From positions 4,919,810-4,983,809 of the forward strand of contig CM041197.1 of NCBI GenBank assembly GCA_023078555.1: DNA of 64,000 bases. The letters run 5' to 3'. The notes under the pieces were generated by a model. It was not told the DNA's origin and did no database searches. It worked only from the letters and a program-made list of their open reading frames with translations. The stretch's first letter is position 1; every line of letters starts with the position of its first letter. This document shows, piece after piece, positions 33,071-45,770 of this stretch. This DNA comes from Ulva prolifera. Its lineage: Eukaryota > Chlorophyta > Ulvophyceae > Ulvales > Ulvaceae. A program made the position numbers and the translations under genes.

Positions 33071-33975
33071 CCACAAGCGTGGTTCCGCGACGCAGTCGTG
33101 CCCCTAGGCGAGGTGCCCCAGCCCCAGACCCCACCCTGCCCACGCTGCCGTGGCACAGCATTTGCGCCCTGCACAGCCTGTCTCACCTGGATTCTACACC
33201 AAGACCACACCAGAGACGTGCACGTCCATAGCGCCACCAGAGACGTGCACGTCCATGGCGCCATCACCCCAGGCCATGCGACTGTACAGTGTACACATTC
33301 CATTGACCCCGCGTGCCGGGCGGAGCTGGGCAGCCCAGAGGTCAAGGGCAACGGGTGACTAACGGGGGGCTGAGGTGGGGCTCGATCGCTGCTCAGGCCG
33401 TATGGCCTGTAGGACTGTCAGTCTCGCCAAGTCTGCTTTGCCCGCATGACGTGCTATCAACGGAGCCGCGGCGTGGATCTGGCGAGCGACTGCGTGGCAG
33501 AGCGTCATGGAGACATCGCGCACCGCATTCTCGATGTGTTTACCGGTGCGGTATATTCTCGATATTGTGTACCGGTGAAAACGCATGCGCGCTCTGCCGG
33601 CAGCTGGCGCAGGTGCCGCAGCGGCGAAGTTCGAACCTCGTTGCCATTGCCTTATCCTGCAGGATCCTGCTTCAGATGCACTCTCAGACACCAGCCAACC
33701 GTCATGACACAAGCAATGCGTATGACAGTTTTCATGCGATCACCCGGGCGAAAAGGCCGCGCGGATGAGCCGTTAACGCAACGTTGCGGCGCATATATAT
33801 ACGTACACCGCTAGCGCTAGCGCTCTAGCGCTGTTCGCCTGCGAATTCATATAGCGATCGCCCAGTTCCTGGGCTGCAAGTCCTGCCTGACGCCTTAGTG
33901 GTAGCAGAAAGCTGGACATAGTTGCAGTTTGAAGCTACGATGCGCGTTCCATATAGCAGAGGTCGTCAATAGAGT
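33071..33975. other. Region upstream of gene E, unassigned
   Basis: A + strand stretch at about 33,100-33,180 reads VPQPQTPPCPRCRGTAFAPC, a CxxC...CxxC arrangement. It sits in a short frame that begins inside the LINE, with no splice support. A 24-bp phrase (CCAGAGACGTGCACGTCCAT) is duplicated at about 33,208-33,256. No gene is called. Confidence 0.35.
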
Positions 33976-34405
33976 ATGGCTCTGCACTGCCTCACACGAT
34001 GCCCCGCTGCGCCCGTCCTCCATTTTGCGAAGTTGAGATCTGCTCTACAGCTCCTGCACATACACCTCGAAAGTCTACTCTCTATCATTGCGGCGAGGGA
34101 TGCTAGCAATGCGCAGCTGATCCCGTTCATCACAGCGTCCACGCCCACCCGGTTTCAGGACGCGATACGTTCGGGCGTCCAACACATCCTCGTGACCGAC
34201 CACTTAGACATGACGAGTTCAGCCACGGAACCAGACATGGATATTCATGCCGAAGCTTTGAACACGGCAGTAGGAGGGTCCTGGAAACCACAACGTCCAT
34301 TGCGGTGCGCAACACCCACTTGCGATTGCACCTGCACATTCACAAGGTTGCGGCCTAATAAACATCGCCTCAAAGGCAGCACAGCGGCCTGTATGCTGGG
34401 GTTCC

Positions 34406-34640
34406 CACTACCAGCACTGAGTTGTCCTTATGCATGCCCTATCCGAGCATCACGGTGAGGCAGCCATATACTGTCCTTACAATCACCTTAAGGCCAACAT
34501 AGTCCTTACCTTGGGGACCAGGCCGGCACAAGGATCTTAAGGACTCTCGGTTGTGTCCCTATGGTAAGGACTAAATCGGGCTTGGCTTTGGTCGTATGGA
34601 GCTGGTGTGTAAGGACACGGTAATGATCAACCCGGGACAG
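34406..34640. repeat. CACTA left terminal repeat and subterminal AAGGAC motifs
   Basis: The 25-bp terminal repeat (34,406-34,430) is followed by repeated CCTTA(C/A) and TAAGGAC motifs in both orientations up to about 34,620. In this superfamily such motifs bind the element's own DNA-binding protein. Confidence 0.85.
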
Positions 34641-36155
34641 GCTGCGCATCTGACTGCTAGGCCAACACAAGGATACAAATTGCCGTAGGATTCCAGCCGT
34701 GTTAACCGCATGAAACTACAAGTTGACCGTAAACGTTAATGATTGGTGTTATCGTATTGGTGAGTACAGCATGTGGTGGTGTTTGCTCAGCGTCCTGTGA
34801 AGCATTGACTCGATGATAATATCCATGCCTTCTGTTTTCAAGTTCTCCCGTGTGATAGAATTTGGCTGTGGTCAGACACAATGCTATGCCGATTTCCAGC
34901 TGCAATGCCAAGAAGCTATGCACACATGTGCGGAGCTGCAATAGGCACTTTTGCGCTTCCACTGCCTTGATTTGCTCACAAGAGACACTGTGTAATTGCT
35001 TTATTCTATGAGGACTGCAAAAAGCTGATTCATTTTGTTGGTAGAATGCTAACAGTCCAACAGGGGCATGACAGCATTTCCTCGATGTACCTGGTCTACT
35101 GGACTTCGTACAGAAAGTAACGTCGGCATGAGCAATAATGAAATACGTATATTACAGTGCGATCTGCGCTTTGTTGTACAGAGGGATGATGCATTTATTA
35201 CGTCCTGGCAAACTGAGTCCGCAGGGACCACTCGAACTCAGCTTCGCGAAACGGAATTCAGGCTCGGCAATGTACACACTGCGCGGATCTCAATCCAATG
35301 GCTACATCACTGCAGATCGAGTCGTCAAACCCGCGTACCTAGTGGTGTGTTTCCGCGTGAGGTGTGCTTGCCATACCCGAACGCCTCCTACAGTACGAGT
35401 ACTGCTCATCGATCACATAATGATTCAGCTGTGGTCTTATAAAATTCACCAAGCAAGGTCGAGTTCATGGACCTGCCTACTTTCACTTACAAAAGTAGGT
35501 GTGACAATTCGCTGCTGTTTTCTGATCGCTGCGTGAACATGGCCGCAACGTGGCTTCAGTTGCGGCATGCGTGAGCGCAGACATTTTTTTTTTCCTGACG
35601 AACGTCTTTCAATGAAGCTATCCATAACATGTACGATACAGGTGCCCTTCTTTATTGTAATAGGACACTACAGCGTGCTCGTTTACACTTGTTCACGAGT
35701 CCTTGCACACTGACAGCCTGGGTACGAGACTATAACGGGGCTACCTGCTGTGTCGTAGTTGTACCCCTTATTCATGCCCCAAGGGAGTCTTTTTTGGCGT
35801 GAACCTAAAGGTGACGTGTGTCTCGATGTGTGTACATGTGGGGTGCGCGTCTACAGCTATGCTGTAGACGCGCACACGCCGGCCTTTGTCTGCGGGAGGT
35901 AGTATATATATACAACTGGGTGGACATACTCAGTCAACTTCAACAACGCACACCCTCTTTACACTTGCAGTGAGCGACGACGTTGTACATGTGGCAGACA
36001 AGCCTCGCGAGTATGGCATCGGGACGACGTTTGAGACCTCCACATCGGAAGCAAGCTAAGATGACAGTTGTTAGGACATGAGCGTTCGCAGCAAGTAGGT
36101 TGAGCCATGACTGACGATTGTGAGGAGGAGTACTCCGGGCACTGCATAGTCTTCC
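34641..36155. promoter_or_regulatory. CACTA leader: hairpin and TATA box before the transposase
   Basis: A perfect hairpin with 15-bp arms (35,843-35,857 and 35,861-35,875; first arm GTGCGCGTCTACAGC, loop TAT) precedes TATATATATA at 35,903-35,912. This TATA-like tract lies about 245 bp before the first ATG of the transposase. A T10 run occurs at about 35,585. No other gene is seen in this leader. Confidence 0.6.
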
Positions 36156-39100
36156 ATGGAGCGAGAGGCTGCAGTGACAGCTGCGCTGGGGTTGCCTGCT
36201 TTCGATGCAAGGGAACTTCAGGGTACTTGGAAACTTGTGTGCAAGTTTTGTGAAGAGACAAGAGCGAATTGCGCCCCTGGTACATCGAACCGGGTCAACA
36301 GAGGAATTGTCGCAAGCACCAAGGCAGCGAAGCGTCATCTAGCTTCTTGCCATCGCACCAGTGGCAATCCGGAACGGAATTGTTCCCACGACGATCAAGC
36401 ACTTTCAGGACAGCAGCATAGAAGAGGACCAGCCCCTCCAAATTCTGTAGGTTGTGCGGTTGTGGTTGATAGCCAAGCCCACGTTGCGATTGGGTCCGAA
36501 CCCGGGGGCGTGCTACTTCAAGTTGACCAAAATGCATATGCCAGAGAGCCATCAGGCGGTAACGGCTCAAGCGCCCCGACAACAGGTTCGTCTGCGCATG
36601 CCCAATCTAACAGTGTCGCAGCTTCAGACAGTGCCGGGCCTGCTCCAAAATCTCCAGCCTCGCAATCGATTGACAGTATCGCAGCTACCGTCGATTCCCA
36701 ACCAAGCTATGCTTATTCTACTAGCGAGGATGAACGAGTTAGAGATGATGCTGGCAAGGCAGACGAAGGTTCAATTGATGGACCCATTGCTAGTGATGGT
36801 GAGGGGGCGTTCTGTTCCGGAGTTCCACAGTACGGGCTGGAGTCCGACACTGAATCCCAAGGCGATTACAGCGATGACAGTGACAGCCGCCTCGGGCCTC
36901 TGCCAATAATGCCGCGCAAGCAGTCAGGCGCGTGGCTCAGGTCAAGACGGCTAGAACCTCTTGCCACCAACCACGAGAGGTCCGTGCTACAAGCCGCCTA
37001 CAATCAGGTCGAGATTAAGAAGCATGGAGCCAGCAACACTGTTCTAGAGATGATCGCGGAAGACAATTACCGTCTGCTATCTGGTTTCAAGGGAGAACAT
37101 AAACCACATGAGATTCTCTTGCCCCACTCCATGCACATGGTGAAACAAGTGCTAGGCACAGAGGACGCGGCCAAGTATGAATTCGGGTGGTGCAGCGAGT
37201 GCGCCATGCGCTTTGAAGTTGATCCCGACAAGGCCACCAAGACCAGGGAGCAGTTGCTGCAAGAGACTTGTCCACGATGCGGCTATCACAAGTATGAGGT
37301 ATGTCCTCTGATCTTATTAATAAGAACATCTTGTTTACATTGTTGACATGATTATGAGTGTATCCACCAGAGTCACATCTTTATGTGCCTTGTGTTGATG
37401 TGCCTTGTACATTATCCTATTATGGTGTCCCGCGGCGAATTCGAATTTCATCCTATGTGCATATGCAACAGCTGCGCATTTTTGCTCCCATACATAATTT
37501 GTTTTCTATTGGTCCAGGCTGCGTCAGCAAGAACCGTAAAGTTCAACCGAAGAGGATGGGATTTCACAATGGAGGCCGTAATTAAGTGGTTTCACGAGGA
37601 CGAAGCTTTTCGTGAGGCAGTGCTTGCGGCCCATCCTTTGGACTTCACTGATGCCGATGGCGTGGCCGGGTCCCTGTACCTCAATATGCTCAACGAGGAT
37701 TGCAAAAATGTTCTCTCGAAGCGTACCGATGCTTTTGGTGCAGGAATTTATGGCATGGGTGTGATCATGTTCGAACCTATGCCACACTGTGGGTGTCAAA
37801 CCGCGTGGGGCACAATGATGCAGTACTTCAATGCGTTGGCACCGATTGCTAGTTGCATGCCCTCAATCCATATCTCTACCATGTACTCGACATGTGGTCG
37901 AACCACGTATCGTCTTAACACCACTGAGTACCGGTAATGCTAGCGTTGCCTCACCTATTCTACGCATGTGCAGGAGCTGATGGTGGCAACATCTTCAAGC
38001 TAAGAATTGGCAGTACTACCATTGTCGGCGTGAGACGCTACGATCTACATGTCGCAAAAAATGCCAGCTGCCTATCATGGCAGCCTCTCATCATTCTGGA
38101 AGGTCCTACGGAGCCGTCTCAATTGGAAGACATTTTGAAGCCAACTGTGGACTTCTTTGTCAACCACGACCCAGGTACATCCTCTTATCGAGGATGCCCC
38201 AATATCCAATATCTTATACACACAGTTTTCAGTCGGTAGTAGCTGAGTGACCAATGTGTTGAAAAGGGGGTCAATTGACTTCGTGGATCCTGCCATGCGC
38301 AGGTCGGGAGGGCACAGAACCGTTTGAATTCACAATTTTCCCAGGAGGAAGGGAGATGCGCATACAACACTGGCCTGTGCTTGCTTTCGTGGAAGGAGAC
38401 CTAATGATGATGTATAAACTCATGTTGACGCTGCCACACAGTGCAGTTGAGGCTTGCCCACGTTGCGCTCTTCAGGGGAAGTCCATCAAGAATGCCATGA
38501 GGTGAGGTTCAGCGGTGACGTGGCCGTGCAAACTTGTATGCCACCTGTGCAGATCCTGGCTATACACTAGTTGCCACACCAACCAGTGCACCTCAAGAGT
38601 GCATTTTTGGAGGATCCTAGGCACACAGTGATGTGACATGTGCTTGTAGGTTTCCGTACGAGACGAATGTACCTCGAAAAATGCCCGCCACTAAAGATGC
38701 AAAGCGGATCCCGGACATTCACAAGAGGGACCACGTAGCTCGTCAGCTGGGTGTCCCCGCTGGGTACGCAGGGGAGGATCCGCCGGTCTCACGCTCACAA
38801 CTACCACCATGCCATGCAGAGTCTTTGCGGAACGGTGCCCGTCTCACCGATGATGAAGCTGATTGGGACGACACCGAAGAGTTAAAGTACACTGCGTACG
38901 AGATGCATGAACGCGCGCAAAGTGTGCAAGATCAGTGGGACAAGTCCCTGAGGAATTTGTCGCCGCCTCTGCACCAACAAGATCCTGAAGCTCGCAAAAA
39001 GTCTTGGAAGAAGCTCAAGAGTGATGCAGAAAAGCTTCAAACGGAGACTGGCCTACGTGGGATGCCAGGGTATAGCAGGCTCAGTTACTTCAGGTGCGTG

Positions 39101-40951
39101 CGTGAATCACTGGAAGCCATGAGTGTCGGAAGACACCCATCATGATCAAGGACACGCGTACGTCTTGTAGGTATGAACATTTTTTCCACTTTGCGTTGGC
39201 GCATCTACTGTTGTACGGCATCGTCCGGGATTTCTGGAATGTGTGGCTTCGCCCAGAAGACCCAAAACCAAAGGCTGATGGATCCAAACCAAAACGAAGA
39301 AAGAAACATCGACTCCACGGAAACAAGTACGTTCTTCCTAAGTACATCCGGGAGGTCATCAAGAGACGGGCAGCCAAGATGCACTGGACAGCACAAATGA
39401 AGAAGCGCAGCGCTGATGTACTTGGGTATGATGACAACACCGTTTCTCTAGGGCGTGCATAGTGACGAATCACCACCGGTGTCACCCTAGTGCGTCTATT
39501 TGACTTGGATTTTGCGCTGCAGGAGTAGGTCTACTTGGACAATGGAGGAGTACATGACCTTCGTAGAAACGTGCTCGCCATTCCTCCTATTCGAGCTTCC
39601 CTGGAAGGATGAAGATTCTGCGGTGAAAGAAATGTTTGAACTTCAGTGGGGCAGCCTTCGCCGGGCGGTAATGTTTTGCCTACGCCAGCAGCATACAGAG
39701 CACCATACTCTCAAGCGTCTGGCCCAAGCCCGAGAGGACTTTGAGACATACGCCTTTGCTGCCCAGCAGGTGTGGTGTTGCCGTTGTCCGTGAAGAGAGA
39801 GAGATTTGTTCCTCATGTATACATATACATGAGATGTACTGGCCGATGCACTGCAGGCTTTTCATGGCTTGGTGTTGACGACCGCCAAACTACATCATTC
39901 AGTGGTGCATGTCATCGACCAGCTCTGTTGTCAAGGTCCCGGATCTCTGTACACCGAGTATTGGATTGAACGCATGATCTGGTATCTGAAGTTGCACTTG
40001 AAAGATCGAGTCAAGGATAATGGTGAAGTTACGTTTGTGAACGACCATTTGCTCATGGTCTCTGCTCAGTCATGCCGGTGCATGTACCCAGAACACTGTT
40101 TGACAATTGAGGAGAGGCGTGAGAAGCCATCTGCCGTGGCCTTCCCCGAGTATGATGTCTCTTCTGAAGACGTCTTGTTATTAGGCCCCTCGAACAAAAG
40201 AGGCCTGACCGAAGAGCAGGAGCTATGTGTCATTCAACAGCTTCCAGGGTTACTTAGAGTGGAAGGCGAATCTCGCAAATGGTACAGAGACCGCGGGTGG
40301 CCTGCGATTCATGACTTCGTTATGCATCGGATGCACAAGAAGAACAGATTCATGCTTGATAAGTATATGCAGGCCTCGCTTCCGTCGATGGATGTGGTCA
40401 CTTGCAATGATGATTGCAGGCATGTAGTCACGGACAACAGATGGGTGTTTGTGGGGTACACGTATGATGATAATACCGAATGCCCTTGTGTAGCTCAGGT
40501 GCAAGCGTTTGTCCGTGTGCGGACCAGTAACGGGGCTTCCAAAGCGTTTGATCCCCGAGGGTGTGTCCACAGAGAAGAGGTGGACCAATACATTGTCCCG
40601 TCCGACATTCCGGGGAAGTCTATCCCCGCCCAGCCTCTTCGTATGGCAATTTGCAAGCTATGGGCAGCTGATATCCTAGATTGCGATGCCATTGGCAGCC
40701 CCGATCGTCAGCCTGGTAGCGTCCCAGACTTACTGAAGGTGCATCACATGGGTGACACCGAAGCCAACCAACTACCGCCATCTGCGCGGCGCCGGAGTGG
40801 TACAAGATGCTACTTTGGATTGAATCTAGTTAATTTATCTGAAGTGTGGAGCCAGCTGGTTCCGTCTCAAACTTTTCAAAATGATCTAGCCAGAGGTGGA
40901 ACTCGAGAAAGTCAAGTCTTCATGACTTGTTCAAAGTTATCAGGAAAGTAA
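36156..40951 (+). CDS. CACTA transposase (tnp2-like), 1274 aa, eight exons
   Basis: Exons: 36156-37298, 37518-37758, 37974-38174, 38303-38501, 38650-39093, 39171-39425, 39523-39769 and 39857-40951. All boundaries are GT-AG with matching phases and the sum is 3825 nt. Residues 25-66 form a BED-type zinc finger (CKFC at 29-32, HLASCH at 61-66). A zinc ribbon (CSEC ... CPRC) closes exon 1. Exons 2-4 look like the DDE core of tnp2-type transposases: AFGAGIYGMG, then GADGGNIFKL with the likely first Asp, and PVLAFVEGDLMMMYKLMLTL followed by EACPRC, the usual GD...C..C segment. Exon 5 has an acidic and a basic stretch. Exon 8 has YTEYWIERMIWYLKLHLKDR, like the DUF4218 region of CACTA proteins. It catalyses excision and insertion at the element ends. 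The catalytic Glu was not located with confidence. Confidence 0.85.
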
Positions 40952-41065
40952 TAACCACAGTTTGTAATTTAGAGTTTCTATTCGTACTGATCTCGGCTGT
41001 ATGGGCCATTGCTTCCGTCGCCACATGGTGTACTATGCTTTTGCACATGCGCATTCAAACATCGG

Positions 41066-42160
41066 CAGTGGATGGATGGATCCTCGATCTGTCTTTTGCA
41101 GAAACGAGTCACGTTGAAATGTGCATGGGAATTGGGGTTGCCTGTGTGCGGTGCACCATGGTGGCCCCGCAGTTTGAAGCGGCCTACCGGTCATCCAAGC
41201 TGAGAGCCACAGGCCAGCTACACCTGTGACATGAACTTTCAGGTGCACCCCAGCTGACCTCAATTCCCACACTATTCGTGAGTTGGTATCAAGCTGTGAT
41301 GGGCCTAAGGACCAGCTGGCACCCATGCACGCCACTGCATACTGTGATAGTCTCGACTTGGGCTGGAATTGCCACAAAATGCACGTAGCTGTCGGAGTTT
41401 ATATCTGAGCAGTGGATGGATGGATCCTCGATCTGTCTTTTGCAGAAACGAGTCACGTTGAAATGTGCATGGGAATTGGGGTTGCCTGTGTGCGGTGCAC
41501 CATGGTGGCCCCGCAGTTTGAAGCGGCCTACCGGTCATCCAAGCTGAGAGCCACAGGCCAGCTACACCTGTGACATGAACTTTCAGGTGCACCCCAGCTG
41601 ACCTCAATTCCCACACTATTCGTGAGTTGGTATCAAGCTGTGATGGGCCTAAGGACCAGCTGGCACCCATGCACGCCACTGCATACTGTGATAGTCTCGA
41701 CTTGGGCTGGAATTGCCACAAAATGCACGTAGCTGTCGGAGTTTATATCTGAGCAGTGGATGGATGGATCCTCGATCTGTCTTTTGCAGAAATGAGTCAC
41801 GTTGAAATGTGCATGGGAATTGGGGTTGCCTGTGTGCGGTGCACCATGGTGGCCCCGCAGTTTGAAGCGGCCTACCGGTCATCCAAGCTGAGAGCCACAG
41901 GCCAGCTACACCTGTGACATGAACTTTCAGGTGCACCCCAGCTGACCTCAATTCCCACACTATTCGTGAGTTGGTATCAAGCTGTGATGGGCCTAAGGAC
42001 CAGCTGGCACCCATGCACGCCACTGCATACTGTGATAGTCTCGACTTGGGCTGGAATTGCCACAAAATGCACGTAGCTGTCGGAGTTTATATCTGAGCAG
42101 TGGATGGATGGATCCTCGATCTGTCTTTTGCAGAAACGAGTCACGTTGAAATGTGCATGG
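41066..42160. repeat. 344-bp tandem repeat, 3.2 copies, inside the CACTA
   Basis: The phrase AGTGGATGGATGGATCCTCG recurs at about 41,068, 41,412, 41,756 and 42,100, exactly 344 bp apart, and the units are almost identical (one A/G difference seen near 41,792). The array sits between the end of the transposase gene and the start of the second gene, ending about 220 bp before its ATG. It may be a promoter or an internal binding array. Confidence 0.95.
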
Positions 42161-42382
42161 GTCCCGCCTGATACGTTGGGCCTGCCTTTATGCAAGGATC
42201 GGGGGGATGTTACATGCATATGGACAGCTTCGCATGCATGCTGCCACATGAATGCACCTCAACAACGAGCTCCAGGTCTACTCAATTCAAATGCACAGAC
42301 CTCAATATAGCCAAACTCATACACGCTCGCCTCTCTGTGTCCGAGTATTGTCATACTGTAACCTTACCTATCACAACATACC

Positions 42383-45300
42383 ATGAGCGGCCTACCTAAA
42401 GAAATTAGCCAAAGCACAGATGCCATCGAGGAAGGGGGTCTGATAACCGTACTATGGGGTGACCGAGGTGAAATGAGCTTTCAGATAGGCCACGATTACT
42501 CGCATGAGGAGCAAACGCTGATGTTTGAAGCTGCATGCTCTCTGGGGCACGCCTCGCCCGACGACGACGACGACACGGAGCTCTTGGGTAAGAAAGCAGC
42601 GTACGTCCGGGTCGGCAAGGAGTATCGACTAAAGAAACTCTGGCGGATATTCGAGGACATCAAAGCGCTTCTGAAAGGGGAGGCAAGGGACATCTTGCGT
42701 GACGGGAAGATCCTTGTCGTGAGAGAGAAGGAAGGGGCACAACCCATCGCGACGAGGAAGACTCGCAAGCCGGGGACAGCCATGCAGAAAGTACGCCCTA
42801 TATGCAGATGATGTGAGATACTGCGGCAGCGAGATCGACGGTGGCCGTTGTAGTGTCGATTCGATACTGTTATGCTCGATGTTACCTTGAACCAGCCAGT
42901 CCGCAAGCATGCCGGCAGATGGTCATCGACAGGGAGACGCCCGTGAGATCCTTATGATCTGTGACCTCTGCAGGAACTGATGAGGTACTTTATGTGGGGA
43001 GCTCCCATGGCGTCTGACATCGAGGCCATCGCGAAGTCCGTCAACAAGGCCGCCCTCTCCGCCGAAGGCAAAGCTGCCTTGGACACGGTTCTCGATATGT
43101 TCTCAGAAGAGCAATATTGCGTGGCAACTCGCGAACTCGGTGGCAACATTCTCACCCGACTGGTACGCCCGACCTGCGCTGATGCTGAACGATGCATCAT
43201 GATAACCTTCGCGTCGTGTACGTCAAGAGAACGAACACACGGCGTCAATGCAAAAAACGATATTTACTCTGCTTATACAAGATAGTTTCGTGTCGAACCC
43301 ATGGAGCAGTGTTGGGGCCGAATGTTTGTGTGCGCTTGAAGGCCTGAGGAGTATTCGTAGCACGATTATGCATGGTAGTAGAGGCTCACCTGAGCGAAAC
43401 ATGATTGATGACTGCAGCGACACGTGCCTACATCCGACAAACCTGAGCTCAGAGGCGTGCGGCGGGCTGCGAGGGCCGTAGAGGCATTCTACGCCAAGCC
43501 CTATGAGGCGGGCGGCCTCCCCGCGGATGTCTTCAAAATGACGGTGAAGCAAGTGAATAACACAAACTCACTCGTGCGCACGCTCGCACGCAATAACAAG
43601 ATTTCTACGATCCAAGATGCAAAGACAAACTGTGACTCCGCCAGAGGCATCATCAAGGCGCGAATTGTAGAATTATCCCAGGTACGGATTGGCATAGTTT
43701 GATTATCCGGAGGTAATTTTAACCGACCGATCTCTGTATGGGGTGCATGAATCAACTGCGCGTGTGTAGAAGGTCATGACAACGTCTGATGGGATGCGTG
43801 CGCCTAGCATCATGGACTCTCCCGTGGAGGAGCGCGAGGCTACACTCGCGTCACTCCGCAAGGAGGGATACTTGACCATGAAAGAGTGGCTGCGACAGGG
43901 GCTGGTGCCGGTGCTACCTTTTCAGCTTCCCCCGGATGAATCCATGGCAGCCCAGCGATTACCCGTACGACACCCCCTTGCTACGATGCGTCACGCCAGC
44001 CGCAGCGATACGATCGCATGGTTTCGTGATAGTGGCGATCGCTACCGTCATGATCATCTTAGTCTGCCAACCGATGTCGGATCCGCTTGTCACACTGAAT
44101 GATTAATCCCTTGCATAGCAACGCTGATCGCGACCAGCGGATGGGAAGCCCAGTTAGCTCGTTGCAGTGACGGAGCCATGAACATTTAGACAAGAAATGG
44201 CATCACGAAAGACTAATTTGCTCCTTGCAGTCAAGCAACTGCAGCAGTCAAGGCACCACAGCCGCTCAGCGCAAAGCAGGGAAGCGGAAGTCCAGACAGA
44301 TGGGCAGCCTACCCAGTCTTAGTGAGGACGAGGCTGATGACCATCAAGCAGTGAGCCAAGATGACGACGGCATTGGGACAGATCGTGACGGCGAGGTACG
44401 ATGCCATGCTGGGCCTACGTGCACTGATTCACATTCGATGGCTCGCACCCTCGCAGCGCACACACAGTCACTTGCCTGCATTTGACGCCCGAGTGTATGT
44501 CCAACAGCCGGGGTTTTAAGCCCCTCACGCAGGCTTGGCGAGGCAGGAAGCTGCTGCTCAAACATAATCATGTGCTTGGATTGCCACAGACACTTGATGT
44601 GTAGGATGATGATGTTCTGGTCGGATTGAGGATGAAGGATGTCGTAGCGCTTAAGAGACATCACGACCATAACACAACTCGTAGAGCTGAAGGCTCAGGA
44701 TCACAGCAAGATGACGAAACGGCCGGGGACGAGAATGTACCTATCAACATGCAGAATCTGGACCCCCCAGGTGAGCGTGGTGTCAGTGACCAGCATTCGC
44801 ATCCTGATCAAGCGCTAGACGCCCGGCAGCAAGCATTGGCCAGGTTAGGGGTTGATGTGGTGCCTTCAAAGCCTGCTCCTCTAACAGGCGAGGATGATCT
44901 GCCAGACGTTCACAAACCCGTCCGGCAAAGCCGTCGCAACAAGTCCCAACAGCCCCGCACAACAAAGCCACACAAGAAGGCCAAGACAACAGCAAATCAG
45001 GATGTGGGGTCAGCTGCCGGCGAATCCTCTCAGCCGAAGTCGGGAACTGTTGCAGATATCCTAGAAGGTTCTCTCCACAAAGACGCAATCAAGATGGCTG
45101 GTGCGTATCCCTAGCACGTGTACTTGATAACTCTTGGCTGACCCTCAGAATAGTTGGTGTGCATTACCATTTATTGTGGGCGATATCGCCCTCTCCAAAT
45201 TGAATAGAAGGGAGGCTGTGTTCCCCGCTCCATCTGCTGGAAGTTGACATGATGTGATTTGCCAATGTAGGTGTGACTCTTGATGATCGGGTTGTCTCGG

Positions 45301-45770
45301 GCATAGACGATGCAGCTTTTGTCAAGGAAATGACCATCAAGGCTGGAACAATGAGCGGCAAAAAGCATCAACCTTTGCGAGTAGGAAAGGCTAAAGAGTC
45401 ACTGACCGAGATGAAGGTAACCCACCCCCGTGCGTTATGCCCAACATGGCTATTTCAGTCCAATAGCAACGGGCTATTGAGTGCATACGTTGCATACAGC
45501 TTGCCTGACAGCATTGCCAGATGACCTAGGTCTCTGCTTGTGTCTACCTGTAGGCGTATCACTAGTACCGCTCCATACGTATGCCATGATTCCACTTGAC
45601 AACGCGGTAGACGTGTGCAGAATCTACTCATTGAGTACATTGATGATCAATCACTCCTGGCAAGACTCAAGGCCGCAGATCCGCGTGATGATGATGCGGT
45701 GGCACGGAAGGAAGGCGCTCTGGAGCGGCTGCTCTCCGCCATTGCCAACTTCTGTGACATTCCGGTGTGA
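42383..45770 (+). CDS. CACTA second gene: unknown nuclear-type protein, 670 aa, eight exons
   Basis: Exons: 42383-42790, 42974-43162, 43418-43681, 43770-43964, 44231-44395, 44605-45100, 45271-45416 and 45621-45770. Every junction is GT-AG and in phase and the sum is 2013 nt. No known domain is recognised. Exon 1 (MSGLPKEISQSTDAIEEGGL, then SPDDDDDTELLGKKAAYVRV) is acidic then basic, with a Lys/Arg-rich helix-like part. Exons 3-4 look helical. Exons 5-6 are low-complexity and charged, with likely nuclear signals (QRKAGKRKSRQ, RRNKSQQPRTTKPHKKAKTT). The last exon (LLIEYIDDQSLLARLKAADP, then GALERLLSAIANFCDIPV) suggests a helical C-terminus. Its place matches the TnpA-type second gene of plant CACTA elements, which binds subterminal repeats; that role is inferred. 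A captured host gene is the alternative. Confidence 0.72.

Noticed and set aside
33026-33358. Frame with CPRCRGTAFAPC, zinc-finger-like
   Set aside because: It starts inside a LINE tail, has no exon partners and no second copy. The Cys pattern alone is too weak.
33600-33660. GTTCGAACCTC resembling a tRNA T-loop
   Set aside because: No acceptor stem, D-arm or anticodon arm could be paired around it.
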